A program made the position numbers and the translations under genes. From an uncultured Sediminibacterium sp. (GTDB lineage: Bacteria; Bacteroidota; Bacteroidia; Chitinophagales; Chitinophagaceae): 64,000 bases of DNA. Positions 1 to 8,732 of the stretch are shown one piece after another. The first letter of the stretch is position 1. Every line of letters begins with the position of its first letter. The notes under the pieces are model-generated. The model was not told the DNA's origin. It searched no databases and saw only the letters and a list, made by a program, of their open reading frames with translations. The stretch covers positions 62,001 through 126,000 of the forward strand of contig NZ_CAMLMJ010000008.1 in NCBI RefSeq assembly GCF_946481145.1. The letters run 5' to 3'.

Positions 1-411
1 TACGTGAAAATTATAGTAGCCATCCATATTCTCGGCAACTACTTTTAACATGAAATCAAACTCACCGGAAATATTATAACACTCAATTACTTCATTCATT
101 TCAAGTATACTCCTGATAAATCGCTCCCCAGCATTACGATTATGCTGTTTCAGGGATACATAACAAATAACCATCAGCCCTTTTTTCACTTTGGCATGAT
201 CCAATAGTGTTGCGTATTGACGAATCACACCCTGCTCTTCCATTCTTTTAATCCTTTCGTGAACTGGTGTTGTACTTAGCAAAACTTTATCGGCAATTTC
301 CTTCACGGTTGCGCGTGCATTTTGCTGTAAAATCCGGAGAATGGCCAGATCCTTTTCATCTAACTGCAAACTAATTGTAGTGGATTCGGCTATGGAACGT
401 GTTTTTGCCAT
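1..411 (-). CDS. Lrp/AsnC-family transcriptional regulator (partial, C-terminus off the window)
   Basis: Reading from the ATG at 411 toward position 1 gives 137 open codons, starting MAKTRSIAESTTISLQLDEK and running off the left edge. Residues about 18-65 form the AsnC-type helix-turn-helix (LDEKDLAILRILQQNARATV, then LSTTPVHERIKRMEEQGVI). Residues from about 75 onward start the RAM ligand-binding domain (KKGLMVICYVSLKQHNR, then ECYNISGEFDFMLKVVAENM). The family binds amino acids and controls nearby or global genes as dimers and octamers. It is divergent from ahcY across a 118-nt spacer, so autoregulation or control of ahcY is possible but not shown. Family call is secure; the ligand is unknown. 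Confidence 0.93.
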   Translation of the reverse strand, partial: MAKTRSIAESTTISLQLDEKDLAILRILQQNARATVKEIADKVLLSTTPVHERIKRMEEQGVIRQYATLLDHAKVKKGLMVICYVSLKQHNRNAGERFIRSILEMNEVIECYNISGEFDFMLKVVAENMDGYYNFHV

Positions 412-501
412 TGATTTTAGGTTATTTATGCTACAAAATAGCCATTTTATATAAATATCTACTAAAATTATTAATTAATTCAGAATATTCAACTATAAAT
501 A

Positions 502-509
502 TAGATTTG
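502..509 (+). promoter_or_regulatory. Putative -7 element of the ahcY promoter
   Basis: TAGATTTG matches the Bacteroidota TAnnTTTG consensus exactly and lies 20 nt before the ahcY start codon. The -33 TTTG element is not clear in the AT-rich sequence upstream. The divergent Lrp/AsnC gene starts 91 nt further left. Confidence 0.5.
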
Positions 510-529
510 CACTTCATAAAAACACTAAA

Positions 530-1855
530 ATGTCAAATTTAACCTCTTCCATCGATTTCAGTTTGAAGTATAAGGTAGCCGATATCAGTCTTGCAGACTG
601 GGGCCGCAAAGAAATTCGTCTTGCCGAAGCAGAAATGCCCGGTTTGATGTCGCTCCGTGCAGAATATGGTGCTACCCAACCCCTGAAAGGCGCCCGTATT
701 GCCGGTTGCTTACACATGACCATCCAAACAGCCGTTTTAATTGAAACCCTGGTTGCCCTGGGTGCTGAAGTAAAATGGAGCTCTTGTAATATCTTCTCTA
801 CACAGGATCAGGCTGCTGCCGCTATTGCTGCTGCAGGTGTGGGTGTTTTTGCCTGGAAAGGACAAACACTCGAAGAAGCAGACTGGTGTATTGAACAAAC
901 TTTATTCTTTGGTGGCGCTGATCGTCCATTGAATATGATCCTTGATGATGGTGGTGACCTTACCAATATGGTTTTCGATAAATACCCTGAACTGGTTCAG
1001 CATATCAAAGGTTTATCAGAAGAAACAACTACTGGTGTCCACCGTTTATATGAGCGTATGGCAAAAGGTACTTTACCTATTCCTGCAATCAACGTAAACG
1101 ATTCAGTAACTAAATCGAAATTCGATAACAAATACGGTTGTCAGGAATCGCTGGTAGATGCGATCCGTCGCGCTACAGATGTTATGATGGCAGGTAAAGT
1201 AGCCGTTGTAGGTGGTTATGGTGATGTGGGTAAAGGTTCTGCTTTATCATTACGTGGTGCAGGATGTCGCGTTATCGTTACCGAAATCGATCCTATCTGT
1301 GCTTTACAGGCAGCAATGGATGGCTTTGAAGTAAAGAAAATGGTTGACGCTGTTAAAGAAGCGGATATCGTTGTTACTGCTTCAGGTTGTCGTGATCTGC
1401 TTACTGAAAAGCATTTCCGTTTAATGAAAGACAAAGCGATCGTATGTAATATCGGTCACTTCGATATTGAAATCGATATCGCATGGTTGAACAATAATTA
1501 CGGTCATACTAAAGATACCATCAAACCACAGGTTGACCTGTACAATATCGATGGTAAAGACGTAATCATCCTTGCAGAAGGCCGCCTGGTTAACCTGGGT
1601 TGTGCTACTGGTCACCCTTCATTTGTAATGAGTAATTCATTCTCAAACCAAACACTGGCTCAGATTGAATTGTGGACCAACTTTAAAAACTACGAGAATA
1701 AAGTATACGTACTGCCTAAACACCTCGATGAGAAAGTTGCCCGTTTACACCTTGCGAAAGTTGGTGCAGAACTGGATGAACTTACCGATGAGCAAGCTGC
1801 TTACTTAGGCATTTCTAAAGTAGGTCCGTTTAAAGCTGATCATTATCGTTATTAA
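530..1855 (+). CDS. ahcY: Adenosylhomocysteinase (S-adenosyl-L-homocysteine hydrolase)
   Basis: A cytosolic NAD-dependent enzyme that splits S-adenosylhomocysteine into adenosine and homocysteine, removing the product inhibitor of methyltransferases. The protein has 441 residues, the normal bacterial length. Visible signatures are the substrate-binding segment [16 protein letters not shown] (about 59-74), [16 protein letters not shown], the Rossmann loop [11 protein letters not shown] (about 226-236) and the conserved tyrosine-ending tail KADHYRY. The start ATG follows a TAGATTTG -7 element by 20 nt. It is monocistronic: a strong terminator follows the stop. Confidence 0.98.
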   Translation: MSNLTSSIDFSLKYKVADISLADWGRKEIRLAEAEMPGLMSLRAEYGATQPLKGARIAGCLHMTIQTAVLIETLVALGAEVKWSSCNIFSTQDQAAAAIAAAGVGVFAWKGQTLEEADWCIEQTLFFGGADRPLNMILDDGGDLTNMVFDKYPELVQHIKGLSEETTTGVHRLYERMAKGTLPIPAINVNDSVTKSKFDNKYGCQESLVDAIRRATDVMMAGKVAVVGGYGDVGKGSALSLRGAGCRVIVTEIDPICALQAAMDGFEVKKMVDAVKEADIVVTASGCRDLLTEKHFRLMKDKAIVCNIGHFDIEIDIAWLNNNYGHTKDTIKPQVDLYNIDGKDVIILAEGRLVNLGCATGHPSFVMSNSFSNQTLAQIELWTNFKNYENKVYVLPKHLDEKVARLHLAKVGAELDELTDEQAAYLGISKVGPFKADHYRY

Positions 1856-1877
1856 TATTTTGTGTGATTTTTATGTG

Positions 1878-1909
1878 AGCCCGGTAGTTATGCTACCGGG
1901 CTTTTTTTT
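1878..1909 (+). terminator. Rho-independent terminator of ahcY
   Basis: A perfect 10-bp stem AGCCCGGTAG / CTACCGGGCT with loop TTATG is followed by a run of eight T. It starts 22 nt after the ahcY stop. Confidence 0.92.
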
Positions 1910-1912
1910 GGG

Positions 1913-2100
1913 GGAGTCCGATAGTCCGAAGTCCGAAAGTCCGAAGTGGGTCCATCCTTCGTCAGGATGTCCGGAAGATGAATAGTTTGAAAATAGTTGA
2001 ACTAATATTGGATTTACCGGTTTTCATCTATTGCTACTATTTCTAAATCATTACCTTTCTTACCAACCTATATCTTTCGGACTATCGGACTTCGGACTCC
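1913..2100. repeat. Word-built inverted repeat, agtccga family
   Basis: The left arm (about 1913-1946) is a run of agtccga/tagtccga/aagtccga words. The right arm (about 2075-2100) is the reverse complement of the same words, with one fewer copy and in a different order. The loop is about 128 nt. It lies between the ahcY terminator and the beta-hexosaminidase start. The same words recur at 24344-24434. The 1910-2146 spacer holds nothing else I can identify. Confidence 0.75.
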
Positions 2101-2146
2101 TCCCTACTTCCCTACTTTCCGTATCTTCCCATTTCAAACCAGTGTC

Positions 2147-4024
2147 ATGAAAAGATTGATTGCATCCCTCCTGTTAGTAATGCCAGTATTTGAATCTCTT
2201 GCTCAACAAAAAAACGAGATTCATATTATTCCAAATCCCAGTTCAGTGATTCCAGGAAATGGACAACTGGTATTAACTAAAAATATGACCGTGCACGCTG
2301 ATGATGACAGAGCATTGCCAATCGTTAAACAGTTTGCAGCAAGACTCTTAACTGAAACCGGTACTAACCTGAAAGAATCAGTATCAAACAGTGATTTCAA
2401 ATTTCAACTTTTACGCAATACCGACACTGCATTGGGTACTGAAGGATACAGACTAACCATCACCCCAAAAAATATTATCATAAGTGCCAATAACCCCGCT
2501 GGATTATTCTATGGCACACAAACTTTTTTTCAATTATTACCAGTAACAAAAGCTGCTAACTGGACCGTTCCCGTGGTGAACATTTTAGACAAACCAAGGT
2601 TTGGATGGCGAGGATTGATGTTTGATGTCAGCCGCCATTTCTTCACCAAACAGGAAGTAAAACAATTTATAGATGAAATGGTGCAGTACAAATACAATCT
2701 TCTGCACCTTCATTTGACAGATGACCAGGGATGGCGTATTCAGATTAAATCGTTGCCCCAACTAACTGATATTGGTGCCTGGCGTGTTTTGAGAGAAGGA
2801 AAATGGGCCAATAGTAAAGATCCTTCCCCTGATGAACCCAAAACCTATGGCGGATTTTATACCCATGAGGATATCAAAGAATTGGTACAATATGCGAAAG
2901 ATCGCTTTGTAAATATTTTACCTGAAATTGATATCCCAGGTCATAGCATGGCCATGCTGGCTAGCTTCCCAGACCTTTCAGCTACTCCGGGAACAACCTA
3001 TTGGGTAAACGCTGGTGAAAAATTTATGGAATGGCCAGCGGGGGCTCATTTTTATGCGCTCAAAGACAATAACCTTTCCCCTGCCAATGAAAAAGTATAC
3101 ACGCTCCTCGATAAAGTTTTCACAGAAATAGCCCAACTATTCCCTTTTGAATATATCCATATGGGTGGTGATGAAACAGCCAAAAACTTCTGGGAAAAAA
3201 GCGATGAAATTAAGGCCCTCATGCAAAGAGAGAACCTGAAAGATATGGACGCGGTACAAAGCTATTTTGTAAAACGCGTGGAGAAAATTATCAGCTCAAA
3301 AGGAAAGAAAATGATGGGCTGGGATGAAATACTGGAGGGCGGTTTAGCCCCCGGAGCATCTGTAATGAGCTGGAGAGGTATGAAAGGCGGTATTGCAGCA
3401 GCAAAAGCGAATCATACAGTTGTTATGTCGCCCACCGATTTCGCTTATCTTGACTATTACCAGGGAGAAAAAACAGCAGAGCCGCCTGTTTATGCAGGCT
3501 TACGTTTAAATAAAGCATACCAGTTTGACCCTTTGCCAGAAAATGTTGATCCAAAATTCATCCTCGGTGGACAAGCAAATCTCTGGACCGAGCAGATTCA
3601 GCGGTTTAGTAATGTACAATATATGTTATGGCCCAGGGCGATGGCAATTGCAGAATCCGTTTGGTCACCAAAAGACCGGAAAAACTGGCCAGACTTCATT
3701 AACCGTGTAGAGAATCATTTTAATAGGCTGGATAATGCCGGCATACGTTATAGTAAAGCCATGTACGACCCTATTATTAGCTCAAAATACGACGAGCACG
3801 GCAATCTGGCGCTTGTGGTAAATAAAGAAATTCCTGACATGACCGTCTATTTTTCTATAGATGAAAGCAATCCGGATACCAGCTGCAAAGTGTACACAAC
3901 ACCCTATACCCTCCCAAAAGACGTAGCCAACGTAAAATTCATCTGCTACCGCAATGGCAAACAAGTAGGTAGGCAGATTAATATTTCTGTAGATGAACTA
4001 AAGAAGAGGGTTTCGAGGAATTAG
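2147..4024 (+). CDS. Beta-N-acetylhexosaminidase, GH20, exported
   Basis: Hydrolyses terminal GlcNAc/GalNAc residues from glycans, chitin or peptidoglycan fragments by substrate-assisted catalysis. The 625-residue protein begins with a signal peptide (MKRLIASLLLVMPVFESLAQ). Residues about 25-145 are the GH20b N-terminal domain, and about 150-510 the catalytic barrel, with GWRGLMFDVSRHFF, HLHLTDDQGWRI and the catalytic Asp-Glu pair in YIHMGGDE. The last 90 residues form a beta-sandwich tail of the kind attached to chitobiases (YFSIDESNPDTSCKVY). No polysaccharide-utilisation partners (SusC/D) are adjacent, so the substrate is open. The stop codon TAG directly abuts a taggtactagg repeat. Confidence 0.95.
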   Translation: MKRLIASLLLVMPVFESLAQQKNEIHIIPNPSSVIPGNGQLVLTKNMTVHADDDRALPIVKQFAARLLTETGTNLKESVSNSDFKFQLLRNTDTALGTEGYRLTITPKNIIISANNPAGLFYGTQTFFQLLPVTKAANWTVPVVNILDKPRFGWRGLMFDVSRHFFTKQEVKQFIDEMVQYKYNLLHLHLTDDQGWRIQIKSLPQLTDIGAWRVLREGKWANSKDPSPDEPKTYGGFYTHEDIKELVQYAKDRFVNILPEIDIPGHSMAMLASFPDLSATPGTTYWVNAGEKFMEWPAGAHFYALKDNNLSPANEKVYTLLDKVFTEIAQLFPFEYIHMGGDETAKNFWEKSDEIKALMQRENLKDMDAVQSYFVKRVEKIISSKGKKMMGWDEILEGGLAPGASVMSWRGMKGGIAAAKANHTVVMSPTDFAYLDYYQGEKTAEPPVYAGLRLNKAYQFDPLPENVDPKFILGGQANLWTEQIQRFSNVQYMLWPRAMAIAESVWSPKDRKNWPDFINRVENHFNRLDNAGIRYSKAMYDPIISSKYDEHGNLALVVNKEIPDMTVYFSIDESNPDTSCKVYTTPYTLPKDVANVKFICYRNGKQVGRQINISVDELKKRVSRN

Positions 4025-4106
4025 GGTGCTAGGTACTAGGTACTGGGTACTAGGTTAATATCTCAATTTCAAATACCCAGTACCTAGTACCCAGTACCCA
4101 GTACCC
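4024..4106. repeat. Word-built inverted repeat, taggtactagg family
   Basis: The left arm (about 4024-4055) iterates ggtactagg/ggtactggg. The right arm (4075-4106) is its approximate reverse complement, acccagtacctagtaccc. The loop is about 19 nt. The left arm starts at the last base of the hexosaminidase stop codon. It could act as a terminator or 3' stabiliser, but no T-run follows. The same family is seen at 42258-42292 and 59595-59716. Confidence 0.75.
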
Positions 4107-4223
4107 CCCTCTTAACAACAACTTTACTCACCGAATCTTCTGCCGTTCATCCTAAACCGTACAGGTACATTTTGCTGCTCATCACTAGCTGAAGGCCTTT
4201 AATATTTCTTTAAGAAATCTAAT

Positions 4224-4268
4224 GAAACCCTTTACCTATAAGGGTTTCAGCGCTGTATTAACAGCGCT
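4224..4268. other. Two abutting perfect hairpins
   Basis: GAAACCCTT-TACCTAT-AAGGGTTTC (4224-4248) is immediately followed by AGCGCTGT-ATTA-ACAGCGCT (4249-4268), with no base between. The pair lies about 66 nt upstream of the -33 region of the following gene, so outside its predicted transcript. Function is unknown. The rest of the 4107-4426 spacer holds the promoter at 4334-4364 and no other gene I can support. Confidence 0.5.
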
Positions 4269-4333
4269 TAACATTGCCATTAACACCACTCATAACATCA
4301 CTCATCACTGGCTTGTAACTAATCACAATTCCC

Positions 4334-4364
4334 TTCGTCTATATATCACTCGGTTCTACTTTTG
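4334..4364 (+). promoter_or_regulatory. Putative promoter of the PepSY-like gene
   Basis: TTCG (one mismatch to TTTG) at 4334-4337, a 19-nt spacer, then TACTTTTG at 4357-4364, an exact TAnnTTTG -7 element. It leaves a leader of about 55-60 nt before the ATG at 4427. Confidence 0.5.
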
Positions 4365-4426
4365 ACTTGTCAATTCAACCAAAAGAAAAACAACGAACTA
4401 ATTATAAACACATTAATAAAGAAAAA

Positions 4427-4876
4427 ATGAAAAAGTTATTTATCCTCACCTTGGCCTTGATTTCACTTGGAACAAGCGCTTTTGCCCGTACCGACAAAAA
4501 AACAAGTTATAATGGCGCAAGCCACTTTACTTCAACCTATACAGGTGCTAAAGAAGTAAGCTGGAGCGCTGATGCCAACTACGAAAAAGTGAGTTTTATG
4601 GAGAATGGCATTAAAAAAGAAGTGTTCTATACCCACCAGGGTGAACTCATTGGTTCTGCCAAAGCTTTTGCTTTCGACAAATTACCAAAAGCTGCACTCC
4701 AAACCATTACAACTAAGTACACTTACCCTGAATTTCAACTGGAAGACATCATCGAGTTTGAAAACGCAGAAGGTGAAACAAGCTACTTCGTTTCAATGGA
4801 TAAATCAGATGTGAAAATTGTACTAGAAATTACTACTTACGGTCAGGTTTCCGTTTTCTCTAAAGAAATTAAATAA
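4427..4876 (+). CDS. Small exported protein, PepSY-like
   Basis: 149 residues with a clear signal peptide (MKKLFILTLALISLGTSAFA). An upstream in-frame start adds 20 hydrophilic residues before the signal and is unlikely, so I start at 4427. The mature part has an alternating beta pattern with WSADANYEKVSFMENG and EVFYTHQGELIGSAK, followed by LPKAALQTITTKYTYPEFQL and a short strand pair. This resembles the PepSY-like periplasmic domains common in Bacteroidota (beta-lactamase-inhibitor-like fold). Function is unknown; it stands alone with its own promoter and terminator. Confidence 0.75.
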   Translation: MKKLFILTLALISLGTSAFARTDKKTSYNGASHFTSTYTGAKEVSWSADANYEKVSFMENGIKKEVFYTHQGELIGSAKAFAFDKLPKAALQTITTKYTYPEFQLEDIIEFENAEGETSYFVSMDKSDVKIVLEITTYGQVSVFSKEIK

Positions 4877-4902
4877 ACAAGCCCTCAGCATTGATTCGAT
4901 AT

Positions 4903-4927
4903 ACCGGCCCAAAAGGCCGGTTTTTTT
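4903..4927 (+). terminator. Rho-independent terminator
   Basis: Stem ACCGGCC / GGCCGGT around a CAAAA loop, followed by T7, 26 nt after the stop of the PepSY-like gene. Confidence 0.9.
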
Positions 4928-4997
4928 GTTACAGGCAGAGCGGTTTGAGTCATTAATGTCCGGGGAAATTTAGCTGCGAGCTTTAGATGTCGCGTAT

Positions 4998-5073
4998 GAT
5001 GGGACGCAGATTTTCATGATTTTCAGGATTTATCATGATAGATCTTGAAAATCATGAAAATCTGCGTCCCATC
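4998..5073. repeat. Perfect 28-bp inverted repeat
   Basis: Arms 4998-5025 and 5046-5073 are exact reverse complements over 28 nt, with a 20-nt loop. Each arm contains two copies of a short word (gattttcatgattttca) after gatgggacgca. It sits between the previous terminator and the outer-membrane-protein gene. The 4928-5210 spacer contains nothing else I can identify. Confidence 0.85.
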
Positions 5074-5210
5074 CTACTCGTGACTTGTAGCCAGACCCCG
5101 AATTCCCTGAACAGCAAATGTTAAAAGTCTTAAGCTTATAACATTTGAAGTTATACTAAAACCTATTCCTTAACTTCCCGCAGATTATTACCAACTGATC
5201 TCATAGAGGA

Positions 5211-7064
5211 ATGCTTCAGCGGACTTTTTCATACCGATACCTTGCTATTGTTATTGCACTTTGCTGGATATTTCCCTGCTTTTCACAACAAAGACTTACA
5301 GAAGACACTGTTTTTTTTCTAGCACACAAAAAAGGTCTACTGGGTAAATTAGGAAAAGCCATTTCGGTTAATGGTCAGGAAGAAATCATTACGGAAAATA
5401 AAGGTGCTGTTAAAAATGAGGCCGTATTTCAACCATTCAGGGGTAAAGTAATCCGACAGATACGAGTTGAGAAACTTTCGTTCGACAACTCTGTAAACGA
5501 TACATCCCGCTCAGCCCGACGTTTAATGAATGATATAAGTGATGCCTTATACACAGGCACTACCAACAAAACCATTTTAAACAATCTCTTCTTCTCAAGT
5601 GGCGATACCCTCTACCCTTACCTGATGGCGGATAATGAAAGGTTTCTGCGCGAACTTTCCTATTTACAGGATGCCAAAATCGTAGTAGCACCCGTTAACA
5701 ACGATACTTCAGTTGTAGATGTTATTGTTCGTTGGAAAGACCTTTTTCCTATTGGTGGCAGCGCGGAAATTGGCTCAGCCAAAAGCCTCAGCCTCGAAAT
5801 AAACGATGACAACCTTTTTGGCTCAGGAGATAGAATTCAATTCAGGACCTTATACGACATGGACAGAAATCCTGATTTTGGCACGGGCATCGAATACATT
5901 AAAAGAAATATTGGCGGAAGTTTTATAAATCTTGCCGCTGGTCTTCAGAGTCAGGCCCCCGCCTTCAACAGCGGCAGAAGAGAAGAAAAAGCACTGTATT
6001 TAAGGGGCGATCTGCCATTGGTAAGTCCTTACCACCAATGGACAGGTGGTTTTGAAATTGGCAAACATTATACCAATAACGCTTATATCACCGACTCGAT
6101 TTACAAAGAAGGTTTTAAATACGATTATCGAATTTTAGATGGCTGGCTTGCCTATAATATTGGTGCAAAAAAGCAGCTTAAGCAAAACCTTACCTCAAGG
6201 CTTAAAAAGTTTGTTGGGGTTAGGGGTGTACAGAAACTTTACAATGATATTCCGGAAGCATTTAAGACCAACTACAATTTCTACTATTCAAATGTTGAAG
6301 CTGTGCTCGGTAGTTTGACCATTTTTGAGCAAGATTATTATCGTACTAATTTCCTTTATGGCTTTGGCAGAAACGAAGACGTGCCGGAAGGGTTTAGCCT
6401 GTCGGTATTAGGAGGATGGGTTCGCAGGAACAATATAGAACGTCCTTATGTAGGAATCGACTATCAACGGGATTATTTTTCAGATAACAAAAACTACGTT
6501 AATTATACGATCCGTTTTGGCACTTATTTCAATAAGGATCAATTTGAAGATATCAGTGGACTAACCAGCATTGAATATTTTACCCGACTCAGAAAAATAA
6601 GTGGCAGCAACTGGTTTTCCAGGCATTTTCTTAGTGGTAGCGTAACGCAACAAGTACGAACCGTATTAAATGAACCATTAAGACTCACCAGTATATTTGG
6701 CATACCTGAACTTAACACTAACCTGGTTAGAGCTTCTACCAGAATTAGTGCGAATTGCGAATCGGTATTTTATAATACCACAAAAACCTATGGCTTTAGC
6801 TTTGCACCCTTTGTATTTACCAGTATCACCTATCTCAAAACCATTGGCGAAGGGTTTAAAAAGGGAGATATTTATACCTCACTGGGAGCCGGCGTTAGAA
6901 CAAGAAATGAAAACCTGGTTTTTGGAACCATGGAACTGAAAGTATATTATTACCCAAGAACAACGGGCCGGATGACTCCCTGGAACATCACCTTTAATAC
7001 CGGTCTCAGATTTAAATACAATAGCCAGTTATTAAAGAAGCCCGATTTCGTGCAGGTTAACTAA
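5211..7064 (+). CDS. Outer-membrane beta-barrel protein with POTRA-like N-terminus (Omp85-like)
   Basis: 617 residues with a signal peptide ending CFSQQ. Residues about 70-190 look like one or two POTRA-type modules: GKVIRQIRVEKLSF, then SDALYTGTTNKTILNNLFF, LRELSYLQDAKIVVAPV and VVDVIVRWKDLFPIG. This alpha-beta order is the one found in BamA/TamA-type proteins. From about 190 to the end it is a run of amphipathic strands with aromatic girdles, consistent with a 16-strand barrel. It is shorter than BamA (usually five POTRAs), so it is not the essential BamA. Its cargo is unknown. An AGAGGA sequence precedes the ATG by 3 nt. Confidence 0.75.
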   Translation: MLQRTFSYRYLAIVIALCWIFPCFSQQRLTEDTVFFLAHKKGLLGKLGKAISVNGQEEIITENKGAVKNEAVFQPFRGKVIRQIRVEKLSFDNSVNDTSRSARRLMNDISDALYTGTTNKTILNNLFFSSGDTLYPYLMADNERFLRELSYLQDAKIVVAPVNNDTSVVDVIVRWKDLFPIGGSAEIGSAKSLSLEINDDNLFGSGDRIQFRTLYDMDRNPDFGTGIEYIKRNIGGSFINLAAGLQSQAPAFNSGRREEKALYLRGDLPLVSPYHQWTGGFEIGKHYTNNAYITDSIYKEGFKYDYRILDGWLAYNIGAKKQLKQNLTSRLKKFVGVRGVQKLYNDIPEAFKTNYNFYYSNVEAVLGSLTIFEQDYYRTNFLYGFGRNEDVPEGFSLSVLGGWVRRNNIERPYVGIDYQRDYFSDNKNYVNYTIRFGTYFNKDQFEDISGLTSIEYFTRLRKISGSNWFSRHFLSGSVTQQVRTVLNEPLRLTSIFGIPELNTNLVRASTRISANCESVFYNTTKTYGFSFAPFVFTSITYLKTIGEGFKKGDIYTSLGAGVRTRNENLVFGTMELKVYYYPRTTGRMTPWNITFNTGLRFKYNSQLLKKPDFVQVN

Positions 7065-7080
7065 GCATGCGAATCAATGG

Positions 7081-7161
7081 TTGACGGCTTATAGCACATA
7101 GATTATGGCATAGACCATGGACGATAGACCATGGTCCATGGTCTATGCCATAAGCCGTCAA
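7081..7161. repeat. Word-built inverted repeat, ggtctatgg family
   Basis: The outer arms TTGACGGCTTA (7081-7091) and TAAGCCGTCAA (7151-7161) are perfect. The inner arms ATGGCATAGACCATGG (7105-7120) and CCATGGTCTATGCCAT (7136-7151) are perfect over 16 nt. It starts 17 nt after the stop of the outer-membrane-protein gene. Related words occur at 9182-9215 and 22692-22738. Confidence 0.85.
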
Positions 7162-7273
7162 ATCTAGATGGGCATTTAGAGCCTGATTATTTTTTAACAA
7201 ACCAGTCATCAAAAATCAGAAGCTGGCTTCAACCTTTTGCAGTAATTTTCGTTTATAAATAAAAATAATATCG

Positions 7274-7798
7274 ATGAAAAAGTTATTTACATTATTTGCT
7301 TTGTCAGGTTTACTTTTTACCAGTTTAACAGCCTGCGCACAGCAAGACAATTCTAAAAAACCAAGTCCACCCGCAAGCGTAACTGAAACAATTGCAAGCG
7401 GAGCATCCATTACGATTAATTATAGCAGTCCTTCACTAAAAGGACGTACAATTGGAGTAGATGTTGAACCAAAAAAAGGTCAGGTATGGCGCGCAGGGGC
7501 AAATGATGCAACTACTTTTGAAGTTAGTAAGGATGTTAGCATTGAAGGCAAAACGCTTCCTGCAGGAAAATATTCCTTTTTTACCTTAGATAATGGCGAT
7601 AGCTATACCCTTATTTTTAATAAAACTGCCAAACAGTGGGGAGCATTTTCGTATAAGCAGGCAGATGATGCCTTACGTGTTAATGTAAAACCAGGAAAAT
7701 CTGCTGAATCAGTAGAGAAATTAACCTATACCATCAGCAAAGATGGTGTGGTTACCCTTAGCTGGGGAACTTTAGCAGTTGCTTTCTCTGTAAAATAA
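7274..7798 (+). CDS. DUF2911 lipoprotein
   Basis: 174 residues. A lipoprotein signal (MKKLFTLFALSGLLFTSLTAC) places Cys21 as the lipidated residue. The mature part is one DUF2911 domain: ITINYSSPSLKGRTIG, VWRAGANDATTFEVSKDV, GKTLPAGKYSFFTL, then a C-terminal beta segment ending VVTLSWGTLAVAFSV. The function of the family is not known; members are exported in Bacteroidota. A second copy of the domain, fused to TPRs, lies at 14777-15880. A terminator follows. Confidence 0.88.
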   Translation: MKKLFTLFALSGLLFTSLTACAQQDNSKKPSPPASVTETIASGASITINYSSPSLKGRTIGVDVEPKKGQVWRAGANDATTFEVSKDVSIEGKTLPAGKYSFFTLDNGDSYTLIFNKTAKQWGAFSYKQADDALRVNVKPGKSAESVEKLTYTISKDGVVTLSWGTLAVAFSVK

Positions 7799-7810
7799 CT
7801 TTGATCTTAT

Positions 7811-7853
7811 AAAAAAGCCGCAGTCCGCTTAAACAGCAGGCTGCGGCTTTTTT
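7811..7853 (+). terminator. Rho-independent terminator
   Basis: AAAAAAGCCGCAG pairs with CTGCGGCTTTTTT around a loop of about 17 nt; it can work on both strands. It lies 12 nt after the DUF2911 stop. Confidence 0.9.
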
Positions 7854-7903
7854 ATTCCCTGAAAATACTGAACCTTTGTGCCAACGCATTGTTTTAACAA
7901 GAA

Positions 7904-8698
7904 ATGGTACAAGCATATAATTTTCTGGCCAGTTGGCAATTGTTTCCTGAAAAATGTAATTATCAATCCGGCATTCCACCTAAAAGCGGCAATTATAAAA
8001 TTGAATCAATTGAAAATGGACATGCACTGAGCATCAGTACCAATTGGGTTTCGATGGATAATGAAGCCTATTATACTCAATACACAATTGTACCGGATGG
8101 AGTTCCAAGAGAATTTGAAAAGACGGAATTAGCAGAGCAGGCCGATGCATCGATCCTGAATTCATCAACCATGCTTTTTCGTTTTTTAAAACAGGGTAAT
8201 CCAGTGCTTGAAGTGAAACACGAAATAATGCCCAACGGCTATTTAAAACTTACCCAATCAGGAACCGATGCCGCTGGTAATGCTTTTGTTAACATTGAAA
8301 TGTATCATAAACAACTCAGTGTTCTACCCTATTCTTCTTCTGTAGCCGGGGTTGCCATCAGACCAACAAAAGAAGGTGTAATCAAGCATAAAGCTTTGTC
8401 TGCGATGGAAGATCAAACCAATATGCAGCTTGATCAGATCAGACAGCAAATAGAATTATTGGCCAGACAGGCTCAGGAAATTCGTAAAAGGAAGGAATTG
8501 AGTATGATGATCTATGAGGCCAAACTGAATTTCAAACCCCAGATTGGTCATATTTATCATCTCTATGAAAAAAATGACGGGCAACACATACTTTCACTGG
8601 TTGCACCACAGGAATGGGGAGGCAATGGTCCATTCAGACAATTTGTGTCCTCGGTGCGCTTATTGGCCGACCATACCTGGGTAGAGGTTTCTAATTAA
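7904..8698 (+). CDS. DUF2452-type protein of unknown function
   Basis: 264 residues with no signal peptide, so probably cytosolic. The C-terminal about 90 residues contain a charged helix (LARQAQEIRKRKELSMMIYE) followed by NFKPQIGHIYHLYEK and VAPQEWGGNGPF, which I recognise as the DUF2452 pattern. The N-terminal half (FLASWQLFPEKCNYQSGIPP, YYTQYTIVPDG) is a beta-rich domain that may bind a small ligand. Function unknown. It is followed after 34 nt by the YhcH-family gene in the same direction, a likely pair. Confidence 0.7.
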   Translation: MVQAYNFLASWQLFPEKCNYQSGIPPKSGNYKIESIENGHALSISTNWVSMDNEAYYTQYTIVPDGVPREFEKTELAEQADASILNSSTMLFRFLKQGNPVLEVKHEIMPNGYLKLTQSGTDAAGNAFVNIEMYHKQLSVLPYSSSVAGVAIRPTKEGVIKHKALSAMEDQTNMQLDQIRQQIELLARQAQEIRKRKELSMMIYEAKLNFKPQIGHIYHLYEKNDGQHILSLVAPQEWGGNGPFRQFVSSVRLLADHTWVEVSN

Positions 8699-8732
8699 AC
8701 CATGCTTATCTTCATTCCATAAAACATTCGTA

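Noticed and set aside
412..529. SAH or SAM riboswitch upstream of ahcY
   Set aside because: The leader after the -7 box is only about 20 nt and has no conserved fold.
1878..1909. Member of the word-palindrome family
   Set aside because: It is a standard terminator: short GC stem, small loop, T-run, no internal word repeats. The hairpins at 4903, 7811, 26996 and 43994 are rejected as members for the same reason.
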